Counted from the first letter of the stretch, positions 1 to 6,348 are shown. The stretch: DNA of 8,544 nt from Proteobacteria bacterium UBA6492 (GCA_002436485.1 DJMK01000065.1:1-8544); one strand, 5' to 3'. The notes: generated by a model from the letters alone, not told the origin. Made by a program: numbers and translations.

Positions 1-2599
1 CCATCCTGATATGATTAGCGACTGTAATTACTGTCATACAAAGAACAGTTTCACACCCGCGTATCCTGATCACAGTGGTCCGGATGTCGTCGGCAAACGT
101 TGTGATACCTGCCATAATCCGACGGGTGGTGGGTACAATGCATCTGATAAACCATCAGGTCATCCAGACATGGCCTATGACTGTGGTACTTGCCATAGTA
201 TTTCGGGTTTCAGTATGGGCGGAGTATTTAACCATCGTGTTATTGATTTTACCGTACAACCTTGTTCGGTTTGCCATGATGTTACCAATACTATCAATGC
301 AATCGGCAGACCACCCGGTCATGTGGCGACGAATGGTTCTGACTGTGCCATGTGTCATAACGTGACGACGTTCCAGGGAGCACTTTACGATCACACCGGC
401 GTTACCAGTAATTGTGGTACATCTGGCTGTCACGATGCCTCAACAACTGAAGGAATTTATGCCACAGGACCGAACCACCTGGCATCAAATGGCAATGATT
501 GTGAGAATTGTCATACCCCTGGCACTTTTAGCACGGGCACCTATGATCACAGCGGTGTAACAAATGGTTGTACGGCCTGCCATAACAATACTATTAGCCT
601 TGGAAAGCCGCTAAATCATATTCCAACAACACCCGATAACCAGGACTGTGTAGATTGCCACGGTACCAAGTTTGATAATTTTACCGGCGCCGTGTTTGAT
701 CATACGGGTATTAGCAATGGTTGCGTGGCATGCCATGACGGAAACATAGCAACAGGCAAGAGCACGAATCACATGCCGACAACGCCCGTCGACCGGGATT
801 GTGTTGATTGTCATACAGCGAGCCTGGCGACGTTTACCGATTTTACAGGTGGCATATTTATCCACGACGCCGGCGTTAATAATAATTGTGCGACTTGTCA
901 CGACGGTGTGATTGCCATGGGCAAAAAGCCGAATCATATTCCGGCACAACAGGAATGCAGCCAGTGTCACATTGATACAACTGTTCCGGGCGGTTTTTCA
1001 GTAACAACGTTCTATACTAATCTGCACCCGAACCTGGCTACAGGGTGTGAGGGTTGCCACAAGAGTCCGTTCTTCTCCAACACCTACATTCCAACGGTGA
1101 TTAAACTAAGCACGCATTTACCTACAGTGCAGGATTGTCATTTCTGCCATAGCAACACGATCTCCGGTGGATTTAGTCCTGCCCAAAGTATTTTCAGTCA
1201 TAATGGGATTACCGGCAATTGTGCTTCATGCCATGACGGCGATCCCAATCATGTTGCTGTTGGCGCGTTGGGTAAGGCGAATGATCCGACGCCTCCACAT
1301 CCAACAACAACACAGGACTGTGGTGTTTGTCACGGTGTGGGCGGTACGTTTGCAGATGCGGCATTTGATCATACGGGTAGAGTAGATAATTGCAACGAGT
1401 GTCACTACAACGGCACCGCCACAAAGAAACCAGCCACACATCTTCCAACTGTTCCAATTGATCAGGATTGCAGTGTCTGTCACGTGCCAGGCACTTTCCT
1501 GACTGCAGTATATAATCACACCGGCATCACTAGTGGCTGTAACGCGGCAGGCTGTCACGAGCCAAATGGGGCGGGCACTCATTTTGTATCCCCACCACAT
1601 ATTGATACATCAGAAGATTGTTCGGTATGCCATAACACGACGGCCTTTGCGGGTGCAAAATATGATCACACCGGAATTACCAGTGGCTGTACTGTCTGTC
1701 ATGATGGCATTATTGCAACAGGTAAAGATGGCACACATGTACCGACCAATGAAGATTGCAGTGTTTGTCACCTGACTACCGGCTTTGTGCCCGGCAACTT
1801 CGCGCACACCCAGAACCAGATTGCTGGTCTGCGTTGTGATTCCTGTCATGATGGAATTTTTGCGACAGGTAAAATCGATTCTCCGACGCTACATCCGGCA
1901 ACCACGGCAGATTGTGGTACCTGCCACACTACCAGCCAGCCCTTTAGTACAGCCGTGGTTGATCACACCAATATCACCAGTGGTTGTAACGCGGCGGGCT
2001 GTCATGAGCCCAATGGCGCGGGAAGATATTTTGTTTCACCGCCGCATATCGATACAACGGCGGATTGCATTGCCTGTCATGCCACTGACGGTGCGTTTCT
2101 GGATGGGCAATTTACACATCCCGCGGATGCAGCCGGGCGTTGCATGGATTGTCACAGCCCAGGCAATGGTGCCACGGTTCAGCCGCCCAATGGCATCAAT
2201 GGTCATTTTGATACAAACAATGTGCAATGCGATGCCTGTCATACGACAGCAACATGGTTTGATACCAGTGTTTTCGATCACTGTCCTGATACTACGGCCA
2301 ACGGAAATTCATGTGCAATCACAACAGTGAACCCAAATGGTAAATACCCTGGTGATCATAGGGCGGGCAAAACGACCTGTAAAAGCTGTCACACAACGAA
2401 CACTGCAGACTTTGTTCACTATCCTTACCCAACTGATGGGGCGAGCCCGGCCAGGTCACTGATTCCTGAGTGTGCCGCATGCCATAGAAACAGGTTCAGA
2501 TCAGAAAGTGATCACATAGGCGGCAGCAGTGGAACGGTCTATCAAAACAGAAATTGCGGTGGATCAGGATGCCACCGGGTTAGCAGTGATGGTTTTTGA
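1..2599 (+). CDS. Giant multiheme c-type cytochrome (5' truncated by window), 32 haem motifs visible
   Basis: The reading frame is open from the left edge. In-frame codons at 2-10 encode H-P-D just before the ATG at 11, and an HPDM string recurs at residues 51-54, so that ATG is internal and the true start lies upstream. Numbering from it, the 862 residues contain 28 CXXCH and 4 CX4CH motifs (first at 5-9, last at 849-855), one per about 27 residues. Each gap between motifs holds at least one other histidine, as expected for bis-histidine c-type haems. The architecture resembles the cytochrome c3/c7 and doubled-CXXCH families, not a decahaem MtrC or OmcA fold. Such proteins act in the periplasm or outside the cell as electron carriers; that role here is inferred. 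Only seven residues follow the last motif, with no membrane segment or sorting signal, so any signal peptide or anchor is outside the window. The frame ends in tandem TGA-TAA stops. Partner proteins are not visible. Confidence 0.93.
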   Translation, partial: HPDMISDCNYCHTKNSFTPAYPDHSGPDVVGKRCDTCHNPTGGGYNASDKPSGHPDMAYDCGTCHSISGFSMGGVFNHRVIDFTVQPCSVCHDVTNTINAIGRPPGHVATNGSDCAMCHNVTTFQGALYDHTGVTSNCGTSGCHDASTTEGIYATGPNHLASNGNDCENCHTPGTFSTGTYDHSGVTNGCTACHNNTISLGKPLNHIPTTPDNQDCVDCHGTKFDNFTGAVFDHTGISNGCVACHDGNIATGKSTNHMPTTPVDRDCVDCHTASLATFTDFTGGIFIHDAGVNNNCATCHDGVIAMGKKPNHIPAQQECSQCHIDTTVPGGFSVTTFYTNLHPNLATGCEGCHKSPFFSNTYIPTVIKLSTHLPTVQDCHFCHSNTISGGFSPAQSIFSHNGITGNCASCHDGDPNHVAVGALGKANDPTPPHPTTTQDCGVCHGVGGTFADAAFDHTGRVDNCNECHYNGTATKKPATHLPTVPIDQDCSVCHVPGTFLTAVYNHTGITSGCNAAGCHEPNGAGTHFVSPPHIDTSEDCSVCHNTTAFAGAKYDHTGITSGCTVCHDGIIATGKDGTHVPTNEDCSVCHLTTGFVPGNFAHTQNQIAGLRCDSCHDGIFATGKIDSPTLHPATTADCGTCHTTSQPFSTAVVDHTNITSGCNAAGCHEPNGAGRYFVSPPHIDTTADCIACHATDGAFLDGQFTHPADAAGRCMDCHSPGNGATVQPPNGINGHFDTNNVQCDACHTTATWFDTSVFDHCPDTTANGNSCAITTVNPNGKYPGDHRAGKTTCKSCHTTNTADFVHYPYPTDGASPARSLIPECAACHRNRFRSESDHIGGSSGTVYQNRNCGGSGCHRVSSDGF
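1514..1633 (+). repeat. Internal duplicated segment, copy 1 (residues 502-541)
   Basis: This 120-bp segment encodes a CX4CH haem site, an EPNGAG stretch, an FVSPPHID stretch and the following CXXCH. It matches 1961-2080 at 32 of 40 residues, in the same frame and 447 bp apart. That offset equals exactly six modules. In the 13-codon core starting at the CX4CH cysteine, all five DNA differences are synonymous. Confidence 0.85.
1961..2080 (+). repeat. Internal duplicated segment, copy 2 (residues 651-690)
   Basis: This is the second copy of the 40-residue unit at 1514-1633. It keeps the CX4CH site at 659-665, the EPNGAG and FVSPPHID strings and the next CXXCH. The eight residue differences lie mostly next to the haem ligands, not in them. 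Confidence 0.85.
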
Positions 2600-2605
2600 T
2601 AAGTC

Positions 2606-2640
2606 AGGGCGCTGTTAATACGTATTCGCTTTCGCGCTCT
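2606..2640. terminator. Weak stem-loop between convergent genes (possible terminator)
   Basis: AGGGCGC at 2606-2612 can pair with GCGCTCT at 2634-2640, giving 7 bp with one G-U pair. The 21-nt loop contains the palindrome AATACGTATT (2617-2626). It sits between the cytochrome stop and the converging Nudix stop, where a shared terminator would be expected. No T-tract follows on either strand and the loop is long, so the call is weak. Confidence 0.25.
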
Positions 2641-2642
2641 AG

Positions 2643-3080
2643 TTACGGGAACTGAAATTTGTTTGCAAGCAGCTTGCGGGTGGTTTCATTGATAACCCGC
2701 TCCTCGAAGGTATCGCGCCCAACCCAGGCCGCTTCGCTGGCATCATCCCGCGCAACCGGTTCGCCGGCGATATACTTTGCAAGCAGATCGATTACCACGT
2801 AATGTAGCACGGGTTTGCTGTTACTATCTCTTTCAATGATATCGAAAACGTAAACCGGCTCCCCTGCCTGTATCTGAATGCCGGTTTCTTCCCAGATTTC
2901 GCGTTCCGCTGCCTGTTGTAATGTTTCACCAGCCTGAATCTTGCCGCCAGGTATGCACCATTCATTTTGGTAAGGCGGATTCTTGCGTTTGATCAACAGT
3001 ACCGCATCGTTGTGGAATACCACGGCACCGATACCGGCAATTGGCTGGATTTCGTTATGCATAAAAAATACCCGGGTCAT
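2643..3080 (-). CDS. Nudix hydrolase (MutT/ADP-ribose pyrophosphatase-like)
   Basis: This 145-residue protein carries a complete Nudix box at residues 46-68: G46, E52, R60-E61, E64-E65, then T-G-I, matching GX5EX7REUXEEXGU. The box residues bind Mg2+ and cleave nucleoside diphosphates linked to another moiety. The domain begins at about residue 14 (IAGIGAVVF), and a WCIPGGK string leads into the box. The substrate cannot be read from sequence; a house-cleaning nucleotide or ADP-ribose pyrophosphatase is typical for this size and layout. It converges on the cytochrome gene. The start is uncertain. The ATG at 3080 lies in the loop of an intrinsic terminator hairpin and has no Shine-Dalgarno. 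The next in-frame ATG, at 3062 (residue 7), directly follows the T-tract and would give 139 residues with the whole domain intact. Confidence 0.9.
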   Translation of the reverse strand: MTRVFFMHNEIQPIAGIGAVVFHNDAVLLIKRKNPPYQNEWCIPGGKIQAGETLQQAAEREIWEETGIQIQAGEPVYVFDIIERDSNSKPVLHYVVIDLLAKYIAGEPVARDDASEAAWVGRDTFEERVINETTRKLLANKFQFP

Positions 3081-3095
3081 ACTATAACCCGGGTA
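3063..3095 (-). terminator. Intrinsic terminator of the 63-residue membrane protein gene, overlapping the Nudix start
   Basis: Read on the - strand, TACCCGGGT (3095-3087) pairs perfectly with ACCCGGGTA (3077-3069). The stem is 9 bp and GC-rich, with a 9-nt loop, followed immediately by six T residues (3068-3063). It lies 24 nt past the stop of the upstream 63-residue ORF, as expected for its terminator. The loop contains the first ATG of the Nudix frame and a TATAGT hexamer (3086-3081). Confidence 0.78.
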
Positions 3096-3119
3096 ATGGG
3101 GGAGTACGAGCCAGAAGTT

Positions 3120-3311
3120 TTAGTTAGTCTGGGGTAACCTGGTTTTCGTTACACGATAGTTGCGTCGTATGAACAGTATGGCAACACCGCTGCAGCTGAG
3201 TAATATGCCACACAGGAACGCACTGGTTGTTTCAACTATACTGCTCGCCGCGATGCCGCCAGCGACATACAGATAAGGGTAGGCTTCGTACACTGGTTTG
3301 GGTAACCGCAT
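3120..3311 (-). CDS. Small membrane protein, function unknown
   Basis: This 63-residue ORF is preceded by a perfect Shine-Dalgarno AGGAGG (3323-3318) six nt before the ATG, and is followed by an intrinsic terminator, so it looks like a complete single-gene unit. It is hydrophobic, with a probable first segment around residues 11-27 (after Y-P-Y-L-Y) and a clearer transmembrane segment around 29-48. An R-R-N-Y-R basic cluster follows at 49-53, which by the positive-inside rule would place the C terminus in the cytoplasm. Two cysteines (34 and 40) lie in the second segment. I do not recognise a family and assign no function. The Shine-Dalgarno overlaps a short hairpin (ACAGG 3313-3317 with CCTGT 3321-3325) that could modestly limit its access. 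Confidence 0.75.
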   Translation of the reverse strand: MRLPKPVYEAYPYLYVAGGIAASSIVETTSAFLCGILLSCSGVAILFIRRNYRVTKTRLPQTN

Positions 3312-3366
3312 AACAGGCCTCCTGTCAGGGTGGTGAATCCGTTTGTTTGGATTTAATTACTCTTTC

Positions 3367-3394
3367 ACTATCGCAGAATTTTTACAGACGTCAA
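3367..3394 (-). promoter_or_regulatory. Sigma-70-type promoter candidate for the small membrane protein gene
   Basis: On the - strand, TTGACG (3394-3389, 5 of 6 to consensus) is followed after 16 nt by GATAGT (3372-3367, 4 of 6). Transcription would begin near 3360, giving a leader of about 50 nt that contains the AGGAGG ribosome binding site. No equally good promoter was seen for the divergent glycerate kinase gene. Confidence 0.4.
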
Positions 3395-3400
3395 CCAGTC

Positions 3401-3420
3401 AACAAATAGGGTTATTTGTT
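3401..3420. promoter_or_regulatory. Perfect AT-rich inverted repeat (operator candidate)
   Basis: AACAAATA (3401-3408), the spacer GGGT and TATTTGTT (3413-3420) form a perfect 8-bp dyad. It lies in the intergenic region between divergent genes, just upstream of the - strand -35 candidate at 3389-3394. A tandem 8-bp direct repeat (GTCAACCA, GTCAACAA) at 3390-3405 overlaps its left edge. Position and symmetry suggest a regulator binding site; the regulator is unknown. Confidence 0.35.
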
Positions 3421-3477
3421 AATATTAAAGAAACGTTTTGAATTTTCATCATTAACGAACTGATTTGTAACAACAAT

Positions 3478-4707
3478 ATGCAACCAAAACAATTATTGTT
3501 AACAATGATGTCAAATGCGCTGTTACAGGTAAATGGCCGACGGCGAGTGAGCCAATGGCTTGCTGCGAACATGCGCAATGTTGAACGAACCTGGGTTATC
3601 GCTATCGGCAAGGCTGCTGAGAGTATGTATCAGGGAGCAGCTGATCACTTCGCCGATCGACTACAAGGTGCACTCGTGATATCCAAATATGGGCATATTA
3701 CTCATGAGCATAGTTTGGCTCGCGGTAAGCTGCGTTGCATGGAAGCGGGCCACCCTTATTCGGATGCAAACAGTCTCAAGGCAGGCAGCTTGCTATTGGA
3801 ATTTATTGATTCGATACCAGCTTGTGAACCGGTACTGGTTTTGATTTCCGGTGGAACATCGTCGTTAGTCGAAGTTGTTCCCGAACATGTTAGTGCCAGT
3901 GATCTATTCAAGTTCAATGAGTGGTTGGTGGCGCAGGGCTGGCCAATTCATATTATGAATGCCTGCCGCAAATCGGTTTCGCTGATCAAGGCAGGCCGCC
4001 TGGCCCGCCAACTGGGAAACCGGCCGGTAACCCAACTGCTGATCTCCGATGTACCACATAACGATATCAGCGTCATCGGTTCAGGTCTGTTGGCAGCGGA
4101 ACCAGCTGATGGGCCAAGTCTACCTGTCTTGCCGGCGTGGGTTACTCGCATGCAGACAGGTATCACAGCGCAACCAGAAGAAGATGCCACATGTTTTTCA
4201 AATATCCAGAGCAACGTGATAGCAGATAACAAACTACTGCGGGATACAGTCGCAGTGTTGGCGTTCGAAAACAAATTAGTAGTTCAGGTTAACGAAACTA
4301 TTGATGGCGAGATTGCTACGATTGGTGGGCACCTTGCACATACGCTGAAACACGGCAAACAAGGTTGTTACATCTGGGGCGGTGAGGGAGTAATAAAGCT
4401 ACCCGACAACCCGGGTAAAGGGGGACGTTGCCAGGCGCTGGCGTTGGAAGCGGCCTGCCACCTGCAGGGCTGCAATGATGTCTTTTTACTGGCGGCAGGC
4501 AGTGATGGTACCGATGGCCCGGGTGATGTTGCTGGCGCGCTAATTGATGGCCAGACGCTCGTGCGTGGAACCGATGCCGGCCTGGATGAGCAGTTTGCAC
4601 GCCAATGTGCCGATGCCGGAACGTTCCTGGCAGCCAGTGGAGACTTGATCGATACAGGCCCAACGGGCACAAATGTGATGGATATCGTTATCGGCCTGAA
4701 GATTTAA
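3478..4707 (+). CDS. Glycerate 2-kinase (DUF4147/MOFRL family)
   Basis: This 409-residue protein has the N-terminal DUF4147 domain and C-terminal MOFRL domain of the GckA/TtuD-type glycerate kinases, which phosphorylate D-glycerate to 2-phosphoglycerate with ATP in the cytoplasm. Recognisable blocks are AIGKAAESM (42-50), GHPYSDANS (91-99), ISGGTSS (123-129), NACRKSVSLIKAGRLA (161-176), SDVPHNDISVIGSG (190-203), GGEG (301-304), GSDGTDGP (341-348) and TGPTGTN (393-399). Length fits the family. The MOFRL block normally reading GGRNQE is GGRCQA here (315-320), so two usually conserved positions are changed. The start at 3478 lacks a visible Shine-Dalgarno; in-frame ATGs at 3505 and 3508 are alternatives. 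It may head an operon with the DUF455 gene 36 nt downstream. Assignment to the family is firm, while substrate specificity is inferred. Confidence 0.9.
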   Translation: MQPKQLLLTMMSNALLQVNGRRRVSQWLAANMRNVERTWVIAIGKAAESMYQGAADHFADRLQGALVISKYGHITHEHSLARGKLRCMEAGHPYSDANSLKAGSLLLEFIDSIPACEPVLVLISGGTSSLVEVVPEHVSASDLFKFNEWLVAQGWPIHIMNACRKSVSLIKAGRLARQLGNRPVTQLLISDVPHNDISVIGSGLLAAEPADGPSLPVLPAWVTRMQTGITAQPEEDATCFSNIQSNVIADNKLLRDTVAVLAFENKLVVQVNETIDGEIATIGGHLAHTLKHGKQGCYIWGGEGVIKLPDNPGKGGRCQALALEAACHLQGCNDVFLLAAGSDGTDGPGDVAGALIDGQTLVRGTDAGLDEQFARQCADAGTFLAASGDLIDTGPTGTNVMDIVIGLKI

Positions 4708-4743
4708 CAGCCGCTGCTGCTTGAGATTGTTACACTACGGGGC

Positions 4744-5571
4744 ATGCAGAACATTTCATCACAGGCTCAGAAAACAGCAACCCTGCAGGAACGGACGCTG
4801 CATTGCCTGATGCTGTGTGATCCGCCGAAAAAAGTTGAACAAACAACGCAGCTCGAGACTGACTGGCTCGCGGGGTTAGTAGCGTGCCAACATGATGCTG
4901 CGGTGCAGCAAGTCGCGGTGCCGGGCAGGCCAAACAGACCTGAGCTGGTTGCGCCACGCGAATTAACCAAGCGTAGCGCGTTTACCATCGAAGGCCGCGC
5001 CGCATTGATACATTCCCTGTGTCATATTGAGTTCAATGCCATCAACCTGGCGCTCGATGCCATATACCGTTTTGTCGGCATGCCGCGGGATTACTATTCC
5101 GACTGGTTAAAGGTTGCGCGCGAAGAGGCCTGCCATTTTCAGCTGTTATCAGAACACCTGTTGAGCCTGGGTTTTCATTATGGTGATTTTGTGGCACATA
5201 ACGGGCTGTGGGAAATGGCAGTAGAGACCGATCATGATGTTATGGTACGTATGGCACTGGTACCGCGCGTGATGGAAGCCCGCGGACTGGATGTAACGCC
5301 ATCTATCATGGAAAAGCTGAGGAAGGCGGGCGATAATCAGGCCGTGGCCATCCTGGAGATTATTCATCGAGATGAAGTGGGCCATGTGAAAATTGGTACA
5401 CGCTGGTTCAGGTATATGTGTGAACAAAGAAAACTTGAACCTTTGACAACATTCAAGCATCTATTACGCGAATACATGAAAGGGCGTTTGCGTGGCCCTT
5501 TCGATCATGCAACCCGTACACAGGCTGGCTTTACTGCGGACGAGCTGGCATATCTGGAAGGAGTAGGTTAA
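4744..5571 (+). CDS. DUF455 ferritin-like protein (COG2833, MiaE-related fold)
   Basis: This 275-residue protein has the conserved order of DUF455: GRPNRPELV (61-69), an EGRAALIHSLCHIEFNAI block (83-100), REEACHF (126-132), YGDFVAHNGLWE (146-157), RMALVPRVMEARGLDVTP (169-186) and RDEVGHV (209-215). Candidate di-iron carboxylate and histidine ligands of a ferritin-like four-helix bundle are all present: E96, E127 or E128, H131, E178, E211 and H214. The fold resembles MiaE, a tRNA hydroxylase, but no reaction is established for DUF455 that I can state. It is probably cytoplasmic, as no signal peptide is seen. The N-terminal LHCLMLCDPPKKV fits the family start, supporting the ATG at 4744 despite a weak ribosome binding site. 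It is likely co-transcribed with the glycerate kinase upstream and the lipoprotein 6 nt downstream. Confidence 0.9.
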   Translation: MQNISSQAQKTATLQERTLHCLMLCDPPKKVEQTTQLETDWLAGLVACQHDAAVQQVAVPGRPNRPELVAPRELTKRSAFTIEGRAALIHSLCHIEFNAINLALDAIYRFVGMPRDYYSDWLKVAREEACHFQLLSEHLLSLGFHYGDFVAHNGLWEMAVETDHDVMVRMALVPRVMEARGLDVTPSIMEKLRKAGDNQAVAILEIIHRDEVGHVKIGTRWFRYMCEQRKLEPLTTFKHLLREYMKGRLRGPFDHATRTQAGFTADELAYLEGVG

Positions 5572-5577
5572 TACAAT

Positions 5578-6348
5578 ATGAAAAGTTTTATAGTGGTAAT
5601 AGCAGCCCTTTTACTCATCGGTTGTCAACAAGCGCCATCAAGTCATCTCATTGTGTTTATGGAAAATGAGCAAGGCATCGATCCATACCAGACACGCGTC
5701 ATTTCATCGGTGGATTACCTGCGCTTTGATGATGGTGAGGGTTCAGAAGATTATGTTATTTATAATCGCAAGCAACAAAAAATTTACAGTATCAACGCAG
5801 CTCAAAAGACCATCATGGTGGTAGAGAAAAAACAGCATGATCTAAAACCGCCAATAGAACTCAATCATACTGTCAAAGATTTGGGTGTCATGGATAATGC
5901 ACCGACTGTAAATAACAAGGCGCCGCGCCATTATCAATACTACACCAATGGCAAGTTATGTATTGATGTGGTTAGCCTGGCCGGGTTGATGGATGACGCG
6001 CTTGCAGGTATGAGGGAGTTTCATTCTGTGCTGGCCACTGATAGCGCCACCACGTTTGGTAATTTACCTGCTGATTTGCATGACCCTTGTAGTATAAGTC
6101 TTAGCACGTTTGCTCCGGTGCGACACATGCAAAATGGTTTCCCCATCCAGGAATGGAAAGCGGGTTATTCACGTTCGCTGGTGGATTACCAGCTCGACTA
6201 TAAAGCAGATCCTGAATTGTTCACGCTTCCCAGAGATTACTTTACCTATAGTGTGCAGCAGATGCGGGAAGGCAGGGTAGACTTTGCTAATCGGGAAATC
6301 GTAACGGAACCTGCGCCAGAGACAGAACCGGAGTCGAGTACACAATAA
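5578..6348 (+). CDS. Lipoprotein of unknown function
   Basis: The 256-residue product begins with a short signal sequence and a clear lipobox, L13-I14-G15-C16, so signal peptidase II would leave a lipidated Cys16. The +2 residue is Gln, which by the Lol rule favours the outer membrane. The mature part is soluble, with two further cysteines (C128, C171) that could form a disulfide. The region around 59-83 (YVIYNRKQQKIYSINAAQKT and onward) looks like strands that read out a stored value, loosely recalling DUF4412-type periplasmic proteins; this resemblance is weak. The C-terminal tail (243-256) is rich in E, P, T and S. The gene starts 6 nt after the DUF455 stop, and a GGAG at 5560-5563 inside that gene is rather distant (14 nt), so translational coupling is likely. 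No function is assigned. Confidence 0.82.
   Translation: MKSFIVVIAALLLIGCQQAPSSHLIVFMENEQGIDPYQTRVISSVDYLRFDDGEGSEDYVIYNRKQQKIYSINAAQKTIMVVEKKQHDLKPPIELNHTVKDLGVMDNAPTVNNKAPRHYQYYTNGKLCIDVVSLAGLMDDALAGMREFHSVLATDSATTFGNLPADLHDPCSISLSTFAPVRHMQNGFPIQEWKAGYSRSLVDYQLDYKADPELFTLPRDYFTYSVQQMREGRVDFANREIVTEPAPETEPESSTQ

Larger units (their letters stand above)
2..2575 (+). repeat. Tandem A/B single-haem module array, about 52 residues (156 bp) per pair
   Basis: Within the cytochrome the sequence alternates two module types. Type A has an aromatic residue two positions before a histidine (typically Y/F-D-H-T-G-I-T-S) and then CXXCH. Type B has G/N/T/P-H-x-P-T followed by D-C-x-x-C-H. A-module histidines fall at residues 21, 75, 128, 180, 231, 285, 339, 397, 454, 503, 553, 599, 652, 703, 757 and 803. 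B-module histidines fall at 51, 104, 156, 203, 254, 309, 369, 430, 477, 530, 576, 628, 679, 732, 783 and 835. The mean A-to-A spacing is about 52 residues. A further B module is cut by the left edge. The DNA copies have diverged, so this is a protein-level repeat. Confidence 0.88.

Noticed and set aside
155..2330. Several long open frames on the opposite strand and in the +2/+3 frames across the cytochrome gene.
   Set aside because: They arise from the biased, repeated Cys-His coding pattern, lack ribosome sites and recognisable domains, and overlap a clear cytochrome.
2..2575. Regular repeats with roughly 80- and 156-bp periods suggested a CRISPR-like or satellite array.
   Set aside because: The repeats are conserved only as amino acids around CXXCH motifs, DNA copies are not near-identical, and one frame is open throughout. 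It is a coding repeat.
4316..4672. Long open frames antisense to the glycerate kinase C-terminal region.
   Set aside because: The sense strand has all MOFRL blocks, and the antisense products show no domain or start signal.
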